Origin: Rotaria socialis
Lineage: Eukaryota > Rotifera > Eurotatoria > Philodinida > Philodinidae
NCBI GenBank assembly: GCA_905331475.1
Contig: CAJNYU010000644.1
Span: forward strand, 64,139 to 128,138
DNA length: 64,000 nucleotides
Direction of reading: 5' to 3'
The notes beneath the pieces were generated by a model that saw only the letters and a program-made list of their open reading frames with translations, ran no database searches and had not been told where the DNA came from. Positions 26,058 through 38,778 of this stretch are shown piece by piece. Within the stretch, counting starts at the first letter, position 1. Each line of letters opens with the position of its first letter. Both the position numbers and the translations under genes were made by a program.

Positions 26058-29000
26058 ATCGAAAAAAATCTAAAAAATTGTAAAATCGTGCATGTCATAA
26101 AAATCAGATCATTTTCAGGAATAGACTGACATTCAATAGCAAAATTTGTGGCTAAAGTGTCAGTAATCTGAAGAAAAGTAACGAGTTTGAAGAAGATAAT
26201 AATCGTTTGAACTCTGTAACAGATTTGGGAATCTGGTTACTTAAGCTGGCCATTTTCTTCAGATTTCATCATACAAATGATTTCGCGCATTTTCTTATCA
26301 AAAAATTCAAACCCAGTGTAATAACATAGTTGTGGACACACCTTTTCTGCGATTCTTCGTCTAGTTGTGCAACATTACATCAGCATTATTTCATTATTTT
26401 CTTTTAATCTTCAAAAAGTAAATTAATTCACAGCTAATCTATACATGCTCCAGTTTAAACATTAAATTTTCTTTTCGTACTGATTATAGAAGTATTCTAC
26501 GCTTCATCTGAAAATTTATAAAAGTTAAATCGTTAGTGTTATCGTGCTGTTGCTTCCATTGTATTGAAAGACAACCATTTCACACTTGTTCACAACCTAG
26601 GGACCTCAAAAATCAAAACAAAAAGTCGTTTAGATATTGAATCGAACATTATTTTTGATGATTTGCTATTTTAGTAAAATTTTTCAAGTAAAATTCACAA
26701 ACATCATGTCATTGTCGTTATTGTTGAAATCACTGCATATCAAACGCAAGTCATATTTTTACTTCAGCAAATTCTCTGCGGTACCTCACTATTATGGATG
26801 CTGATACATGGCGAGTATCGCTATCGGAATGTAAATGATCAACGAATGATTTTACCTGCTCAAGAAAAGCATTATTTTCTTTTGTGGATTGTGTTCTTCT
26901 TTTTTTCAATTCTGCGTGAGATAGGATATATTTAGTTCGTTACTCATCGAGGATGTTTTCTCGTTTCCTAGAGAGATTCACAATGGATACCAACAAAAAA
27001 TGAAGTCGTGCTACATAAAAACATTTAAAAAAGAGAGCCCCTTCAAAATACTATTTGTAGACAGGCAAACTTTTTTTCGTTTTTTCTTGTGCGCATAGTT
27101 TATTAATTTATTCAAGGAATGGAGAACATAAATAAGTTGCAAGAAAAAAAATCTTTCATTCAGTTGCGCTTCACTTTCAAAATGTTCGTTACACCAAACA
27201 TGGGCAACTCGGAAGTGCTTCAGGCGTCTTCTCATAGAGCATGTCTCTCTGTTCTGTTGTGTAAATAAAAAACACAAAATCAATACAGGAATAATGAAAA
27301 CATATTTATATTTAGTCCAAAGGCTGTGGAAAACAAATATTTTCATATTTATCGAAAGAAACGAAACAGATATCTGTGAAATCATAAGAATATAAGTTCT
27401 ACGTTCAAGTCTCATTTTTTTTAAGACCATACTTTAATTGAGATATTGTTTCAGATAGAATTGTAGCTACTATTTTGGAGATTCGAAGCAAAAATAATTC
27501 CTATGACTCACCAAAAATAAAAGAATTCATGCTTTGAGATTTGTCAACATTGTAATCTGGCTCTTCCTTCACTTGATTATTAGAAGATCTCCTCATAATA
27601 CGAGACCAAATTGTAAAGAATTATGTGGTACTTATAAACTGATACATGGATCTTGTAATAAGCTCTTCATTTATATTCTTTTATCGTTTTTTTTGTCGAA
27701 ATATTTGCTATATCATAGTTCATACGATTTTAAAGCAAATCTTTATCTTTTCTTTATAATGAATAATCAGATAAAATGAAGATTTTTCGGGATTATTCAT
27801 CGTGACTACGAAATAAAAATTGATATTGCTGTATACGACATATTTTTCTCTAACAGGGATAGTGTATCATAAAGAAATATCTCTACAACCAGTTTCAGTC
27901 AACTTTGAAATGATCTAGATTTACCATCTTTCATGACATTAATAATCAACAACACGATTTTGAACTCAAAGTATGCATAACTATATGTCTGCTTTAGTAT
28001 GGAAATACTTGTGATGTTTGACACTGTATTAAATAATTTTGAAGAATGAATAAAATGTTATACGTACTAGAATTCTATTAAAATACTGTAAAAAAGTTAT
28101 AATACACTAATAATTCTCGGCTTTACTAATTGCAGCACCTATTTTTCAATCTGACATTTATCGCTATGTATGGATACCGGTAATATATGTTCAATAGTAA
28201 GTAGGTTGTGCACGCAAATAAATATTGTTTCTGAATAAATACGATAGGAAACCATGATTCTTTCTATTGGAACTTTTACTGTCGACGTAAATAGTGATCA
28301 CAATTTTGATTGATAGGGAACATGTTGAAACTAGTGATAAAAATTTCGTAGGGTAAAAGACTCGACAGAAGTTCAAGTATGCATTTAGATGTGTTAGCGT
28401 AGCTGAGCGCTTGGCTTTTCTCATTGTTGTTCTTCTAAGCATTTCATATTTACAAGTGTCCAATCAACATTGATCAGTATACGAAGGCATCTCTATGAAA
28501 AATTCTGTAAGGAATATCCTAGGAAAATTTTAGCTTTCCACTTTTCAAACTTTTAAAAAATATTTACACGCTTCAATGTTTTCATGGCAACACATAAATT
28601 GACTACACTTTAGAGGCTGTATTAAGTAACTTAAGAAATGATCATAAAAGCATTGGAACTCGCCTTATGCTCACATTTAACGTTAAAATCAAGGTCTTAT
28701 AGCTATTTTTACTGTGATCATCGAAGACTGTAACTCTTGGTTTGCGATCACAGTAAATGACCGACAGATGCAGGTTTTTTTTCATCGTAAATTATTAGTA
28801 ATAAAGTCGTAAAGTAGCGACCATGAATACTTCTTAATTCAGTATATTTTGTTGGTTTTCAATGTTACAATTTATTGTTCTCCATTTAAAAGCGTGATTC
28901 TTACCTTTGTTCTTTACTTTTCGTTTGTCTTTGATTCGCGTAATGAAAGATAACGCAGTATAAAGTTTTATAGACTGATTAGATAATAATAAACAACAAA

Positions 29001-29284
29001 AGTTATCTATATGAATGTGCATACTTTGGAGTAGATAAAAAAACGTTTGCTTTTAAAATATAGCCGAAGTGTTGTGCTTTTGATGATTCGTTTGAAATCA
29101 AATTTTTATACGAAGCATAGCACCTATAAAGAAAAAACCGATGCAACTAATTTGAAGTTTATAAGCAACTGATCGAATTTTGTTTTAATAAACATATCGT
29201 TAGGATTCACTAAAATTCAATGACTACCTATGGGTGTATAATTGTGTAAATGCTTCTTAGTATCTAATCGAAAATCAATTTTTC
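26058..29284. other. 3.2 kb AT-rich intergenic region
   Basis: Should include the promoter of the transglutaminase-like gene at its left edge. The 139-codon minus-strand frame at 27011-27430 and the frame at 28191-28463 are AT-rich, with no domain and no coding bias, so I do not count them as genes. No repeat is recognised. Confidence 0.4.
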
Positions 29285-30350
29285 AGTGGATACCAGAACT
29301 CCGCGGGATGCTGGATCGATCCCATCCCGGGACACGATGGTACGATAAATTGCAAATATGACAGGACGGGACTGGATTGAACATGATTCCTCACGGAACG
29401 GTATGGGACGGGACCCGATCAATTCCCTTATCTGTCCCGCCAAGTTCATAGAATCAGAGCCAATGGTTTTGCGCAAATTTAGCGGAGAGGGCAAAGAGGA
29501 GAGGCAGATCCCGGTGGATCCTAGAATCTGGTAGGATCCTCCAAGTTCCATCTTTCGGCACTGATTTCAAATTATTGTAAAACTAATTAATTTTTGATGG
29601 ATTAAATTAGACTGAAGTTTACTCAATTAAAATATGTTCTAATAATTCTCCTTAGATTCTAATAAATCTATTTTACAATTTATTAACGTTCATTTGTGCC
29701 CATAATAGTCCTTCTGTATCCGACAGGATCCACATTATTGTTTTTCATTAAAAATCAGTGCACGTTGCTAAACTATAGTTGGGATGAATGTATTTCAGCG
29801 AGAGTTAATATATCTCAATTGATTTATGAGGATTCTATTAGTTATTGATCAACTTTGGTACTGCCGAGCGAATCAGCTCTAGGATCCAACCGAATTCATG
29901 GGATCCACTAGGGTCCAAAATCCGTCTTTCTCCCTGCATAGCTGGTTTTATTATGATGGAGCATAGATCTTCAATTAATCTAATAAATCTTAACGACGTA
30001 TTTTTTCTTAGATCAGTTACTCGAGAAGCCGTACTTTCACTTGTGTTTATTGTTGCACTTCTTTATTCTTTTAACAGCGACTTTCTCATGTCAGTGCCAT
30101 AGTGGTAGAATTTTTTTCCATGTAAACGCTATCGTGTAATACATAAATAGTAAAACGAATGAGTTTCATTGAACAAGAAAGTGTGAATTAGCCAGTATGT
30201 TTCAATTACAGTTTTAGATAAAAAGAAAGGATTGTGTTTATACGTTAAAATACTACGGGGATGGATGGGGTAGGACGGGACAAGGCAGCACGGGACGCAG
30301 GATGGGATGGGACAACTGTTTAGTCGTCCAGTGGAGCTCTGGTGGACACT
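29285..30350. mobile_element. 1.07 kb inverted-repeat element with GGATCC / GGGACGGGAC motifs
   Basis: The left end AGTGGATACCAGAACTCC is matched inversely by the right end (minus strand AGTGTCCACCAGAGCTCC). Both end regions are GC-rich patches in AT-rich DNA. On the left are GATCCCATCCCGGGACACG, GGACGGGAC and GGTATGGGACGGGACCCG. On the right are GGGGATGGATGGGGTAGG, ACGGGACAAGG and GGATGGGATGGGAC. GGATCC-type words recur between (29516-29545, 29727, 29878-29915). The core of about 600 bases is AT-rich without a convincing frame. I see no clear target-site duplication. Confidence 0.55.
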
Positions 30351-31625
30351 AATTTGAAAGTTAATCTTCAGTCAATCAATAGCTCGATCATAATTTTCAC
30401 AAGACGAAATAATTACTTTCATCTGTATATCTTATTGTACGATGTAAACCATCTTGATAGATTTGGAACATTACTAGAAACAATGTCTAATGATCATTAC
30501 TATGCCATAAGAATCCTGTGTTGCATAGTTTCCATTCATATTATTTTATTTAACGATGCTGATAAATCCCTACTCCCATGGCCGATTATAATTCCAGGGT
30601 TGTTTCAAAGATTGGATAATATTGTAGATAAGTGAAATTTTTGATATCGTGCAGACAACTTTTGCCACAACTAATCGGGAGGTCTGTTTTGATTACATGT
30701 GCTCTATTAATATCATTCCCATAAAGTGTATTACTATTAAATCACACGGACTTGAAATAATGGTTTAGATGAAGTAAACCTCAGACAAATATGCTCTTTC
30801 TTACTGAATATTTTATTCATTGGACATGATCATTTGTTAATCTTTTTTTCTCGAAATGATGCGTTTTGACAATTTTCAGTACTGAATATGTTCGATTTCA
30901 GCTCGATCTTAATAGCAAATAATCTACATACAACAGAAACTATATGTAGGAAAATCATTGATTAGCAACGGTTGGTATCTAATGTAGTCAAGATTATGTA
31001 AAAATAGTAAACCAATACTAATTTTCTTTGACTGCAATTAGTTTTTACCTCTTTGCAATAAAAACTGTTCTAACACATTTTAAATTAATTGAAAAAAAGT
31101 AGAATAACTCAGTAGCTAAAGCGGTAGCTTCTAGGTTAGAGTGTGGGTGTGACTGTTAGTTTTCGTTTAATTGTTCCTTTCAGTTATGACTTTCGTGTTA
31201 AACAGAAGTTATAATATATGTATGGTAAAAATGGTTAATCATTGATGTCTAACGTCGACATCGATGGTCGATGTCGTGTTATCGTCTAATCTTGTGTCAA
31301 ATGCAGAACTCTTCATTTTTAGGATAATGAATTGAACAAAAAAAGAAGCTTCAATATTTTGGCATCCGTGAACACTGAGAAAATTCCATAACGAGTGTCT
31401 GTTGTTAACTTGTATTGTTTCTTGAATTTACACATTTGCTTTTGGATCTGCTCGTTATTTCTCATGTTACTCATGCATTAAAGTAAAAATGTATTTCTTT
31501 TTCACATATGCCATTAGAAACACTTGAAAGCACATGACAAAACAATTCTCATTTTAGTGCATACAATCACTTTCAATGTTGCAATCGATTCAACTATTTT
31601 GACAGTCATTCACACACATGTGATA
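30351..31625. other. 1.3 kb AT-rich intergenic region
   Basis: No gene. At 31099-31150 the sequence ATAACTCAGTAGCTAAAGCGG resembles a tRNA D-arm / box A, but no matching T-arm or acceptor stem can be drawn. Confidence 0.35.
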
Positions 31626-31909
31626 ATGGGAGGTAACCATAATTTACATTTCATGCAGTTTATTAAGCCAAATTTTGTTTAGGATGCATTTCAAAAAACG
31701 TTCGAGTTGGACCTCAAACTCAATCGTCTAAAGAAGCTCTTTTTGGTTAGTAATAATCAGTTATTGACAAAAGAAAGTAAAAATCATTTTTCTTTCTTGA
31801 AGACCAACAAAGCACTTCAAAGGCTACTCACTACATTTATGCTATAGACAGCTTTTTTTTAAAGATTTTATGGGTAATTACGTGCGTAAAAAGTGCCGAT
31901 CATTATTGA
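31626..31909 (+). CDS. Possible small N-myristoylated protein (or 5' exons of a larger gene)
   Basis: Three short exons join in frame: 31626-31632 (ATGGGAG, donor GTAACC), 31683-31745 and 31803-31909. The two introns are 50 and 57 bp, the size typical of this genome. The product starts MGGCISKNVRVGPQTQSSKE, continues ALFGDQQSTSKATHYIYAID and stops after 58 residues. MGGCIS fits the N-myristoylation consensus (Gly2, Ser6) with a palmitoylatable Cys4 and a nearby Lys, as in membrane-anchored signalling proteins. The last exon becomes hydrophobic and AT-rich after IYAID, so the real gene may splice onward or be truncated. No domain is recognised. This is an ab initio call resting on splice geometry and the N-terminal motif. 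Confidence 0.35.
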
Positions 31910-32138
31910 AAAAGTGACAGAAATTGAACTTAAAAATGACAAAGTTTTACAATTAGTGAACGTCTTTTTTGATACCACACTCCGTAGTTTGCTTCTCATT
32001 TGAAAATTAATGATTGAAATAATGTATGCAAAATTTATGTGTTCGCTTTTCAATCCGAAAACTTTCCTGAAATGAGCAGTGTTACGACCGAAGTGTTCCC
32101 CTTCGATCGTAAGACGGAAAAAAACGAATAATACGCGC

Positions 32139-32209
32139 TCCTTTCTAGTATAGTGGTAGTACAGCTGTCCGGAAAGCAGAAGACGCTGGTTCGACTCCAT
32201 CGGAGGGAG
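32139..32209 (+). tRNA. tRNA-like sequence, probably a tRNA pseudogene or SINE head
   Basis: A 71-base segment begins TCCTTTC TAGTATAGTGG. A box A-like TAGTATAGTGGTAG and a perfect box B, GGTTCGACTCC, are present. The acceptor ends TCCTTTC / GGAGGGA pair at all seven positions if G-U is allowed. The T stem has one mismatch (GCTGG / CCATC). The anticodon arm is poor: a 4-5 bp stem around loop CCGGAAA would put GGA (Ser) at the anticodon, but base 33 is C, not U. Overall it most resembles an Asp/Glu-type tRNA body. The defects favour a pseudogene. Confidence 0.45.
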
Positions 32210-32308
32210 ATTATCCTTATATTCCGTTCTGTTATCATACTATCAGGTTGCTGTCTCGCTGATAACTGAGTTTAATAATGTGAGAGAAAATAATACATAA
32301 CAAGCAGT

Positions 32309-32650
32309 CATCCTATTCCGCAGTGTTGAACATTCCGGAACCAGTTCCATCTCCGGAATTAGTTCGTCCGATTCCCGGAATTCCACGGAATTTAGTTCAA
32401 TTCCTGTTCGAGCTAATTCCCGAAATTGTGTACAGGAATTGCAGGGTGTAGATGTTAATGTGGGTGTTGCGACAAGTGTGAGTGTCAGTGCGGGTGCACT
32501 GGATTTCGGGAATTAGATGGAATTGGTAGGTAGTGATTCCCGGAATTCCGGAACTGTGTTGGAAGTGATAAACGGAATCGCCGGAATTAGATGGAATTGG
32601 TTTCGTGAGCGGAACTGGTTCCGGAATGTTCCCCATTGTGGAATAGGATG
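32309..32650. mobile_element. 342 bp inverted-repeat element with CCGGAATT motifs
   Basis: The left end CATCCTATTCCGCAGTGTTG continues GAACATTCCGGAACCAGTTCC. The right end read on the minus strand begins CATCCTATTCCACAATGGGG and continues with the same GAACATTCCGGAACCAGTTCC. Terminal repeats are thus about 42 bp with four mismatches. Inside, the words CGGAATTAGATGGAATTGG and TTCCCGGAATTCC repeat in both orientations around a TG-rich centre (GTGGGTGTTGCGACAAGTGTG). There is no open frame of note. No target-site duplication is evident next to these ends. Confidence 0.65.
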
Positions 32651-35460
32651 TATTCTCCATTAGACTCAGATAATTTAGATTCGACATTAGCAAAGCATGC
32701 ATGTTGTTTTGCCTTATAATTTTGAAAGAATAAAAAAATAAACATTGAAAGCGTACGTAAAAGTTCGACAGTGCAGATTGTCAATATGAAAAAAATATAA
32801 TTGAGGTTACTGAAGCACGTGTTCGAAAATATTCAAATAAGTAACAGTCAAAAGACGAAAGTTGAGGCCCGAAATCATGATGCACAGTAAACACAAAAAT
32901 TAATCATATTTCTTCGATCTGAAAAAACAGATTAAGAAATATCTAATGTTTCTATTTTTACTTTTAGTATCCTTTTTTGTCATTTTTCTTTTTAGTTCAT
33001 GGCTTCTCATGTGTAAATTAATCATAAGTCACATCATATGGGCTATTAATAGCGGAAATAATACAACCTACACGATGAAGGGAAAACTCCTTAGAAATTC
33101 AGGGATCAAAAATTCGAAGCAACTTTCTATTTATAAATTATGAACCAAAACCTTTTTTTTAAAGTTAACCTGCCCTTTTTCTACAATCAAGAGATCAAGA
33201 ATCGGTTTGAATATCTTTTCATTTAAGATTATGAGAACCGACCGAAAATGAGATTCCCACTTGTCATGTTATCTTGTTTTCATTTTCAAGATTAATTCAT
33301 GTCTATGACTAAAGTTCTAAGTTATCTATTCTTACATGACATTACAAAATGCTGTGTCTGCACATAAAATAAAAATCTCTCTCATTCTCTGTGATATCAT
33401 TTAGAAATCACGTTCATGTTAAATTGCTTATATTCTGTTAAACATTTCAATAGTGCACTTGTAATTTTTAATAGTCCATGATTTCTACAATATAATATCG
33501 GTCATGAAAAGCAAAGAGAATATTTTGTCACGCTTTGATAAGCCGCTAAGCTTTCTTCTTATAGTTCGTGTGAGAAAAGAACCAGTCAAAAAGCCAATTG
33601 AACCAACTTCAAATAATCCTACGTGCCCTGTTAATAATAGTTCATTTCATCAGAAATATTTTGATTTTAATATTCTCGCACACTATTTTCCAAATAGAAA
33701 CAACATAATTGGATAGAGACATTGTTAGAATTATTCCTTTCGCATGTGTACCTTTTATTCAAGTGGGAAAGTAAATTGTTCAAGTGAATAGTCGACAACA
33801 TAGCAGGATAGAGCACTGGCCGTGATAATCGTCGAGATTATTCATTTAACACGAGCTGATGAAGGAATACTAGAAATGTCAATCATCGTATAATTTTTCA
33901 CACAATTATTAAACGAATCTATGTGAGTAATAACTTTTTAATTTTTGTATGATCTTAAACATTCTATAGAGTTTAAGAACATGTTCGTCACTGATTAGAA
34001 AGTTCCTGAACGTTAGTTTGATTAATCTATTCAATTGTTGAGATGACTACCAATCATTTAGTACAGCACAAGGTTTGTTTTAAGTGCATGAAAATAAATG
34101 AATAGAACGACGTTGATATTTGTTCATTTATCAGATCATAATAAAGTTCATTGATCAACGTACGTCTTATTGGAAAATTTGACGAACCATTTGAATATAC
34201 TATTGCTCGTTGGAGCTATTTTGTTTTTATGTCATTCTGAATTATTGTTAGAAATCAAAATCTTGACTTCAAACGAACGAAAACTAGTTGAATAAAATCG
34301 TTTTACTGGTATTAAAAACTATACGTCATCTTAAACATCGTTGATAATATTAGTAATTCAAAATTATTTCGAAACAACTACAGAAGTTGTTGAATAGACT
34401 CTTGGCTATCAAGACGCTTAATGTGATACATACATCATGTCATATTTGAGTATAGTAGTTACTGACAATATTAAACAAGGAACTTAAATGATAAATGAAT
34501 GAAGACTTCGTTTTTGTAATGATTATTTTTCGATATGATCTTGAGAAACGCAGATATGTGACATGTTTGTACACACATGACAATCATAATCGAACACTCT
34601 TCTATGGCTGATTACTATTACGTCTATTCATGATCGGAATAATCTTCAGAATAACGATAATCGAACTTCTTTTCAATGATAATTAATCACAATAATTGAA
34701 TACTGTTGTTACGACTTTGGCGCTGCTCGTATGTCAATTGGTAAGCGCACTGGCTATTGTTCAACTAATTCGCATTATCTGTAATCTTGATAAATGTAAT
34801 TTCGACGAAATACTTCATTTTGATATAATTTAATTGTTAAATAATAATCTTTTTTCCTAAATTTGTTCCTCTGAGTTATGAATTTAATAAGCGACAGGAT
34901 TTTGATTCAATAACAACACCATAAATAAAATATATGAACACAATCGCGACTGAATGGAACAGATGTAGCTTATATTTGTGACGTTAAACATTCATAGACG
35001 ATTTTTTAATATCTATTGAATTTTTTTGTGTGTCAGTGCTTGATTTACTCGTTGAATTCATAAAGTTCTATGTTATTGGCTGTGGCTGTGGGTATTGTTG
35101 TAGTACTCCTTCAGATCCACATACGCATATCCTTCTCTTTCTCTTCTTCAAATTTATGTTAAAAAATGATCCGATTCTAAATAAAAATTTTATTTTTCTA
35201 ATTAAAAGATTTCGATACATATCCCATACGGGAAATCTGCATGCATAAAATGTATAAAAAAAAGCCCTAATGATGGGAATGCTGCTATTATTTTAATGTA
35301 ATTGATCGTTCTAGGGATGTTAATTAGTAAGACTTTCATCAATCAAACGCATGTATATGAAAATAAAATCATGCCCTAAGGATAAATTTTGAGGTCGGCA
35401 CAGGTCAAGAAACTGAAAACAAAAACACTTCGCCTCGGATTACCATTTTATTGTAATAGA
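32651..35460. other. 2.8 kb AT-rich intergenic region
   Basis: No gene. Two fragments resemble tRNA 5' halves: about 33799-33840 (TAGCAGGATAGAGCACTGGC) and about 34723-34760 (GCTCGTATGTCAATTGGTAA then GCGCACTGGC). Neither has a T-arm. The region just before 35461 is presumably the old promoter and 5' UTR of the broken gene that follows. Confidence 0.35.
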
Positions 35461-36473
35461 ATGAATCGAATTCATGTGATGTTGTTCGTACTTGTTTTTC
35501 TCTTTTGTAACGTCATTTTTATTTCATCATCATCATCAAATGTCTGTTGTTACGCCATAAGACAATTTCAAGGGTATAGAAACCAATTTATAAAAATCAT
35601 TTGATATTTTCTCTTTTGTTTTGAATATTTCCTAGGTTTCCATGTTATGGAAGCATATTTAACTATAATCTTGACTCATCAGCATTTCGATTCTATGCAA
35701 ATTTTTCATTTCAAATCCACGATAATACAGCAGATTTGTATTATTTTGAAGCAGGTCTAGTTGCTGTGGTGAACAACACATATTCGACAATATATATGCC
35801 TTTAGAATGTGGTACATCATTTCAACGTTTACTTCTATTAAAATATGATTTAGAAACGAAAATTTATAAGCAGAGTCGATGACTTTTGAAAAGTGACGTA
35901 TTTCATTGTCAACACGATGATCCTGTTTGTCAACGTCTATTTGGTTTACGTGATGTCAGTACATTTACACTTATTCTTGAAGAGTACGATATGACGACAT
36001 TAGAGGTTATGACAGAATATACTCGACAAGATGGAGAAAAATATGCATTTCCCTTTGCATCCTGTTCAGTATTTGATCCAGACGAGAACTGAATTGTACA
36101 AGTGCGAACACGATTTGAAGGTTGTACTGTCAATACTTATTATATTAAAATGGATTTAAATCTTTTTGGAAAGAAAAAATATATTGTTATTGAATTTTAT
36201 CTGTTACCAAAAGTTAATAATCTCTGTACGATGACGTGTGATATAGCTACAAAAGCTGTACTTGCAACATGGTAGCATGGCTCGATCGACAAAAATATTG
36301 TTATGATCTATATGAATACTTATACAAACAAGTTCAGAAATGAGACACTTCTTTTAAAAACACCACCAGGATGGGTTGTAGAATCTATTGAAGCCATCTT
36401 TAATAAAGCAAATCGTCAAGTGTTGTTTGTGATTGAACAAAATTCTGAAGATTTATCTGCACAACACTATTGA
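35461..36473 (+). pseudogene. Secreted protein gene with three in-frame stop codons
   Basis: Exon 1 (35461-35573) encodes a strong signal peptide (MNRIHVMLFVLVFLFCNVIF) and NVCCYAIRQFQG. A 62-bp intron follows, then exon 2 (35636-36473) in frame. Conceptual length is 316 codons, but the frame is cut by TGA at 35880, TGA at 36090 and TAG at 36273, all in phase with no frameshift. Coding character continues on both sides of each stop (for example LFGLRDVSTFTLILEEYDMT and TPPGWVVESIEAIFNKANRQ). Several cysteines are spaced as in an extracellular domain, but I do not recognise the family. A young pseudogene is most likely. Readthrough or sequencing error would be the alternatives. In bdelloids a paralogous copy elsewhere would be expected. 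Confidence 0.7.
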
Positions 36474-38778
36474 TCGATCATTCTTGAGTTTGATACGATG
36501 AAAATAATAAGAAAAAAACAAGTGAAAACGATATCAACTTTGAATTTATGGGAATTTTTTATTGTTTAAAAGAAATATTTGTCATTGTAAAAAGTTTTAA
36601 TTAGTCTTGAATATAATTACAAGATCTAAATAGCTATCCGTTATCATCGACTATACCAAAGGTACAAATGATAATTGAATTAGATTAAACGAATATGATC
36701 ATTTAAACAATATTTTTTCTTGATCACTTAATCCACATCGACATCCTACGTCTAAATTTTTTGCCAAATATTTTTGCTTGTAAAACAAAATAAAAAAGAT
36801 TTTTGGCATTTTGACAAGAATATCTAGATACAATCTAGTTCGGCGATGGTAAAAAAAACTGCGATATCAGAAGATTTTCTCGCTCGATTGTTCTACTCGC
36901 CAAAACCTCGATTTTTTTCTCACGGTATAAAGATAACCTTTACTGTAGCTATAGGTCAGCTAAGATATTATGTGATCTGGTTGTTTTATTTTTCTTTCGA
37001 ACCTTTGACAAATTAGGAAAACATTGATAGGAAAAGTATATCTAATCTGATGCAAATTAGATGAAACACAAAACGATAACAGAAAGAATATTTACAATAA
37101 ATAAAAGCAAAAAAAAAAGAATGTTGATCATACTACACATTTGACGTATATATCAACACAAAAAAAGGAAGGAAGAAACAAGCAACTAATATGTTGAATC
37201 TATTTATATTATCACATTAATCAATTATTATAATTCATGCCCTTCATAATTATCACCTGAAATTAATAATTGCTTTCTTTCACGATATCTACTGTTTCAG
37301 TAATCTTGTTTTCGATCATGCTGTAAAGTCAAATAAGATACATTAACTTACTAGTGAATATGCAAATGTATTTTTTCTAATCAACATCAGTACATAACGG
37401 ATATTATATTGCTACAAATAGATTATCTGAATAGGATATTATGTTTTGTTCATTCAATAGTAAGTCATTACTGATTAATTGTTGTTGTATGCAAAATGAA
37501 TTATTACTACGTCAAACTTGATAGATATTATACCGAACTCGCTAAAAGTTAGGAGATATCAAATTCTTTTCATTTTTAATTTGCAAACAGATATTTACAT
37601 CTCATATAATCAACGATAGCACACAGAGAAACAACCTAAAATTAACCTTGGGTTGTAATGACTGTTTAAAACGTACGAATGCCTCTTGTTCACTTGTATT
37701 TCGTTATTTCAAAATTCTTTATTTTTCTTGTCGTGCTTTTTTCGCTCGTGCTGTTGCTATTTGCATGGGCATACATACAGTATAATTCGAATTACATTCA
37801 TATTTATGATTTTCTTTTCTGACTTCATATATGCCACGCAAATCAACGAACATGTTATAATAGAGAAAAATTAATTGACTTCGTTTAGAAAATGGACAAC
37901 TGCTACGCAAAACATATACGTGTACATGAGAGATATGCGGCATCTTTTATTTCCTCTACAAACTCTTGCACGCAAATATTCAGGAGACAATAATGATCTG
38001 AATCTTATCAAATAGTAAAAGCAACCCAAATATGTCATTTAAATGATAATGCATCAAAAAAGAATTGAGAGCCATTTCATTTTCCCATAACATTGATTTT
38101 ATAATTATATACTTATGTAGTTGTAGAAAAAAGGAAATTACATGATAGCTATCTTAGAATGTCGGAAGGAATCTTCTTTTTACATTTTATTGAAAAGAAT
38201 TTCTATTCAAGTTCAGCTTATAAAAAAATCTTGCCTAATAGACCGGAAATGTCGAGCACCCGGAAACAATAAGATTGCGAATATGTTAATGAGTGATATA
38301 CTTAAACGCAATGCTTTTCAAGTAGATAGCGTTATTTTAGTCAGAAGTCATGCTAGCTTGTGAAGCTTATTAAAATCAAATTCTTAGATGAAATATTCCT
38401 GCTTTTATTGTACTCTTAACATGCTGAGATCTAATGAAACACTTTTTACTATTAACTTGATATTTTTAGCACTTTTCGTGAGTGAGAATGATCTATTTAT
38501 ATCTATAAAATTATGATTATCTTATTTTTCTAGACTTAAACATAGAAAAAAATGGACGTCAGATAAAGAACATGTTACTATGTTCAAATGAAAATACTTG
38601 AAATAGATTCTACTGGCAATATATCTATTCAAGATAAGTTATAACTTTTGCGTTTATTAATTCAAAATATTTCTCAACTTTTGATCATAGGAAATTAATC
38701 TGCAAATAATTCGTATCGCACTATAGTCAATGAAATCGGAAGTATCAAAATAAAATCTATTCGAATCATGTTGAATGT
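36474..38778. other. 2.3 kb AT-rich intergenic region
   Basis: No gene or repeat recognised. Short frames (37686-37943, 38142-38363) have no coding features. Confidence 0.4.

Noticed and set aside
27011-27430. 139-codon minus-strand open frame
   Set aside because: AT-rich composition, no domain, no supporting splice context. A frame of this length is expected by chance in such DNA.
31099-31150. tRNA-like D-arm sequence
   Set aside because: No T-arm box B and no acceptor stem can be paired. The same holds for 33799-33840 and 34723-34760.
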